In this document: piece after piece, positions 63,146-64,000 of the stretch | Position numbering within the stretch: position 1 is the stretch's first letter | Layout: every line of letters starts with the position of its first letter | Assembly (NCBI RefSeq): GCF_006974145.1 | Contig: NZ_CP039456.1 | Coordinates: 1,952,001-2,016,000, forward strand | Length of the DNA: 64,000 nucleotides | Reading direction: 5' to 3' | Origin: Changchengzhania lutea | Lineage (GTDB): Bacteria > Bacteroidota > Bacteroidia > Flavobacteriales > Flavobacteriaceae | Notes under the pieces: model-generated | Databases searched by the model: none | The model's input: the letters and a program-made list of their open reading frames with translations, nothing else | What the model was told of the DNA's origin: nothing | Made by a program: the position numbers and the translations under genes

Positions 63146-64000
63146 CTAAAATTTATAAGTAATATTTGAATAGAAGAATGTGCCATTGGTACCCATTTGT
63201 ACAGAATCCCAATAACCACCGCTATCTGTCCAATCATTTTGCTGAGCGGTTGGGTATATGTTAAAAAGATTATTGGCACCAAGCCTAAATGCCATTTTAT
63301 TGGTAAAGGCATAACCAATATTTATATCTGTAGTTAATTTAGAATTGTATATATCTGTAGCTTTATTTAACCTGTCTGCTTCATTGATGTATTCTGAAGT
63401 AGGATCTTCAACAGCGATAGCCTGATAGATTTGCCAATCTATTAATCTTACTTTACTAAAACTGGTAAGCGTTAGGTTTGTATTAAATTTTTTGTTTGAG
63501 TAGTTAAAATTTAAATTAAACTTACTTTTTGGAGCAGATGCCAATAAGAAATATTGGTCGCGGATGCCAAAAAAGGTGTCTTCCTCTAAAGTTCTGTTTT
63601 TTATTTTATCAATAGTCATTCTATTAATATTTCCTGCAAAAGACATTAAAAAACAATGGTCTTCAATATTCTTTTTCCATGTTAGTATTATGTCCAGACC
63701 CAATGTGCTTGTGTTTACACCATTAGCAAAAAACTGAACATCGTTTACATTCAAATCAAGATTAGAAGCATCAAAGTTTCCTGTTAAAATAATTCTATCT
63801 TTAATATTCACATAGTAGGCATCTACTGTTGCTTTAAAATTGCCCATTTTTGCTGTAAAACCAAAGCTTCCGTTAATCGCTTTTTCTTCTATTAACTCAC
63901 CTATCCCAAAACTTCTGGTAATGGAGCTATCGTTTAGTTCTAATAAAGATTCTGATGGTTCACTACCAATAAAATTGGTGAATTTTAAATTATAGTAAAT
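63146..64000 (-). CDS. TonB-dependent receptor, C-terminal barrel (5' part outside the window)
   Basis: On the minus strand the frame stays open from the stop at 63146 to the end of the window, past the internal ATG at 63847, so the gene begins beyond 64000. The visible 284 residues are outer-membrane barrel strands: NGSFGFTAKMGNFKATVDAY, NIKDRIILTGNF, HCFLMSFAGNINRMTIDKI, FNLNFNYSNKKFNTNLTLTS, NIGYAFTNKMAFRLGANNLF and a final strand GTFFYSNITYKF. The YYVNIKDRIILTGNF and GANNLFNIYP motifs are typical of TonB receptors. The substrate is unknown. The IS1634 element ends 88 bases past the stop, so the gene is not cut. Confidence 0.9.
   Translation of the reverse strand: MYYNLKFTNFIGSEPSESLLELNDSSITRSFGIGELIEEKAINGSFGFTAKMGNFKATVDAYYVNIKDRIILTGNFDASNLDLNVNDVQFFANGVNTSTLGLDIILTWKKNIEDHCFLMSFAGNINRMTIDKIKNRTLEEDTFFGIRDQYFLLASAPKSKFNLNFNYSNKKFNTNLTLTSFSKVRLIDWQIYQAIAVEDPTSEYINEADRLNKATDIYNSKLTTDINIGYAFTNKMAFRLGANNLFNIYPTAQQNDWTDSGGYWDSVQMGTNGTFFYSNITYKF

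Noticed and set aside
1-64000. CRISPR arrays, tRNA or rRNA genes, prophage genes
   Set aside because: I looked for regularly spaced repeats, for T-loop GTTCGAATC-like sequences and for phage structural or integrase proteins, and found none; this was by eye, so a small tRNA could still be missed.

Overview
The window reads as the chromosome of a marine-type member of the Flavobacteriaceae (Bacteroidota). The reasons are strong AT bias, absence of Shine-Dalgarno-like spacing, TAnnTTTG-type -7 boxes, a type IX secretion (Por) sorting domain on a metalloprotease, a TonB-dependent receptor, and core proteins (Prs, L25/Ctc, Pth, RibF, SerS, RsmA, GltBD, PPC) of flavobacterial type. I see no rRNA, tRNA, CRISPR array or prophage.

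Layout. 1-8.1 kb: housekeeping genes prs (5' end outside the window), rplY and pth; a large secreted T9SS reprolysin-like protease on the minus strand; then ribF overlapping an HTTM membrane protein. 8.2-15.9 kb: serS, a 40-residue hydrophobic peptide, a TPR protein, DUF4286, rsmA, mgtE, a flavo-1-like structured RNA candidate, a cupin and a 2-hydroxyacid dehydrogenase. 16.2-21.6 kb: a lipoprotein serpin, a LuxR / VOC / DUF4199 / DUF1801 / VOC run, a MITE-like element that runs into the start of a TauE/SafE permease, a TM2 protein and a probable phosphatase/arsenate-reductase remnant. 21.6-26.3 kb: a minus-strand operon of SSAT-like GNAT, aspartate kinase, an OlsF-type two-domain acyltransferase and a carboxypeptidase-like-domain protein.

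26.4-39.6 kb is central carbon and nitrogen metabolism: fbp, gltD-gltB, an outer-membrane porin-like barrel, a divergent PII protein, an Amt ammonium channel and PEP carboxylase. The gene set links ammonium uptake (porin, Amt, PII) to glutamate synthesis (GltBD) and to anaplerotic supply of carbon skeletons (PPC).

40-50 kb is the least conventional part. It holds a small membrane peptide, an unknown 152-aa protein, a DUF3095 nucleotide-cyclase-fold protein in which both expected metal-binding Asp residues are replaced, a small exported protein behind a promoter-overlapping inverted repeat, an AraC-type regulator with an HMA-like N-terminal domain, a single-domain response regulator with a CHASE3-PAS histidine kinase, a DUF4142-like lipoprotein, a 47-residue strongly basic peptide with an internal repeat, another AraC regulator and a 7TM hybrid kinase. 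If there is an undescribed system in the window, this signalling island is the best place to look.

50-59.6 kb: an SSB without an acidic tail, DUF1801, a zinc-finger protein, CBS and TPR proteins, an M13 protease, a lipoprotein, a threonine-dehydrogenase-type epimerase, HupE-like, dCMP deaminase and an S41 protease. 59.6-64 kb: REP-like hairpins, then two different insertion sequences 38 bp apart (IS5 family and IS1634 type), immediately downstream of the 3' part of a TonB-dependent receptor that runs off the window.

All family assignments come from reading motifs by eye; no database search was run.
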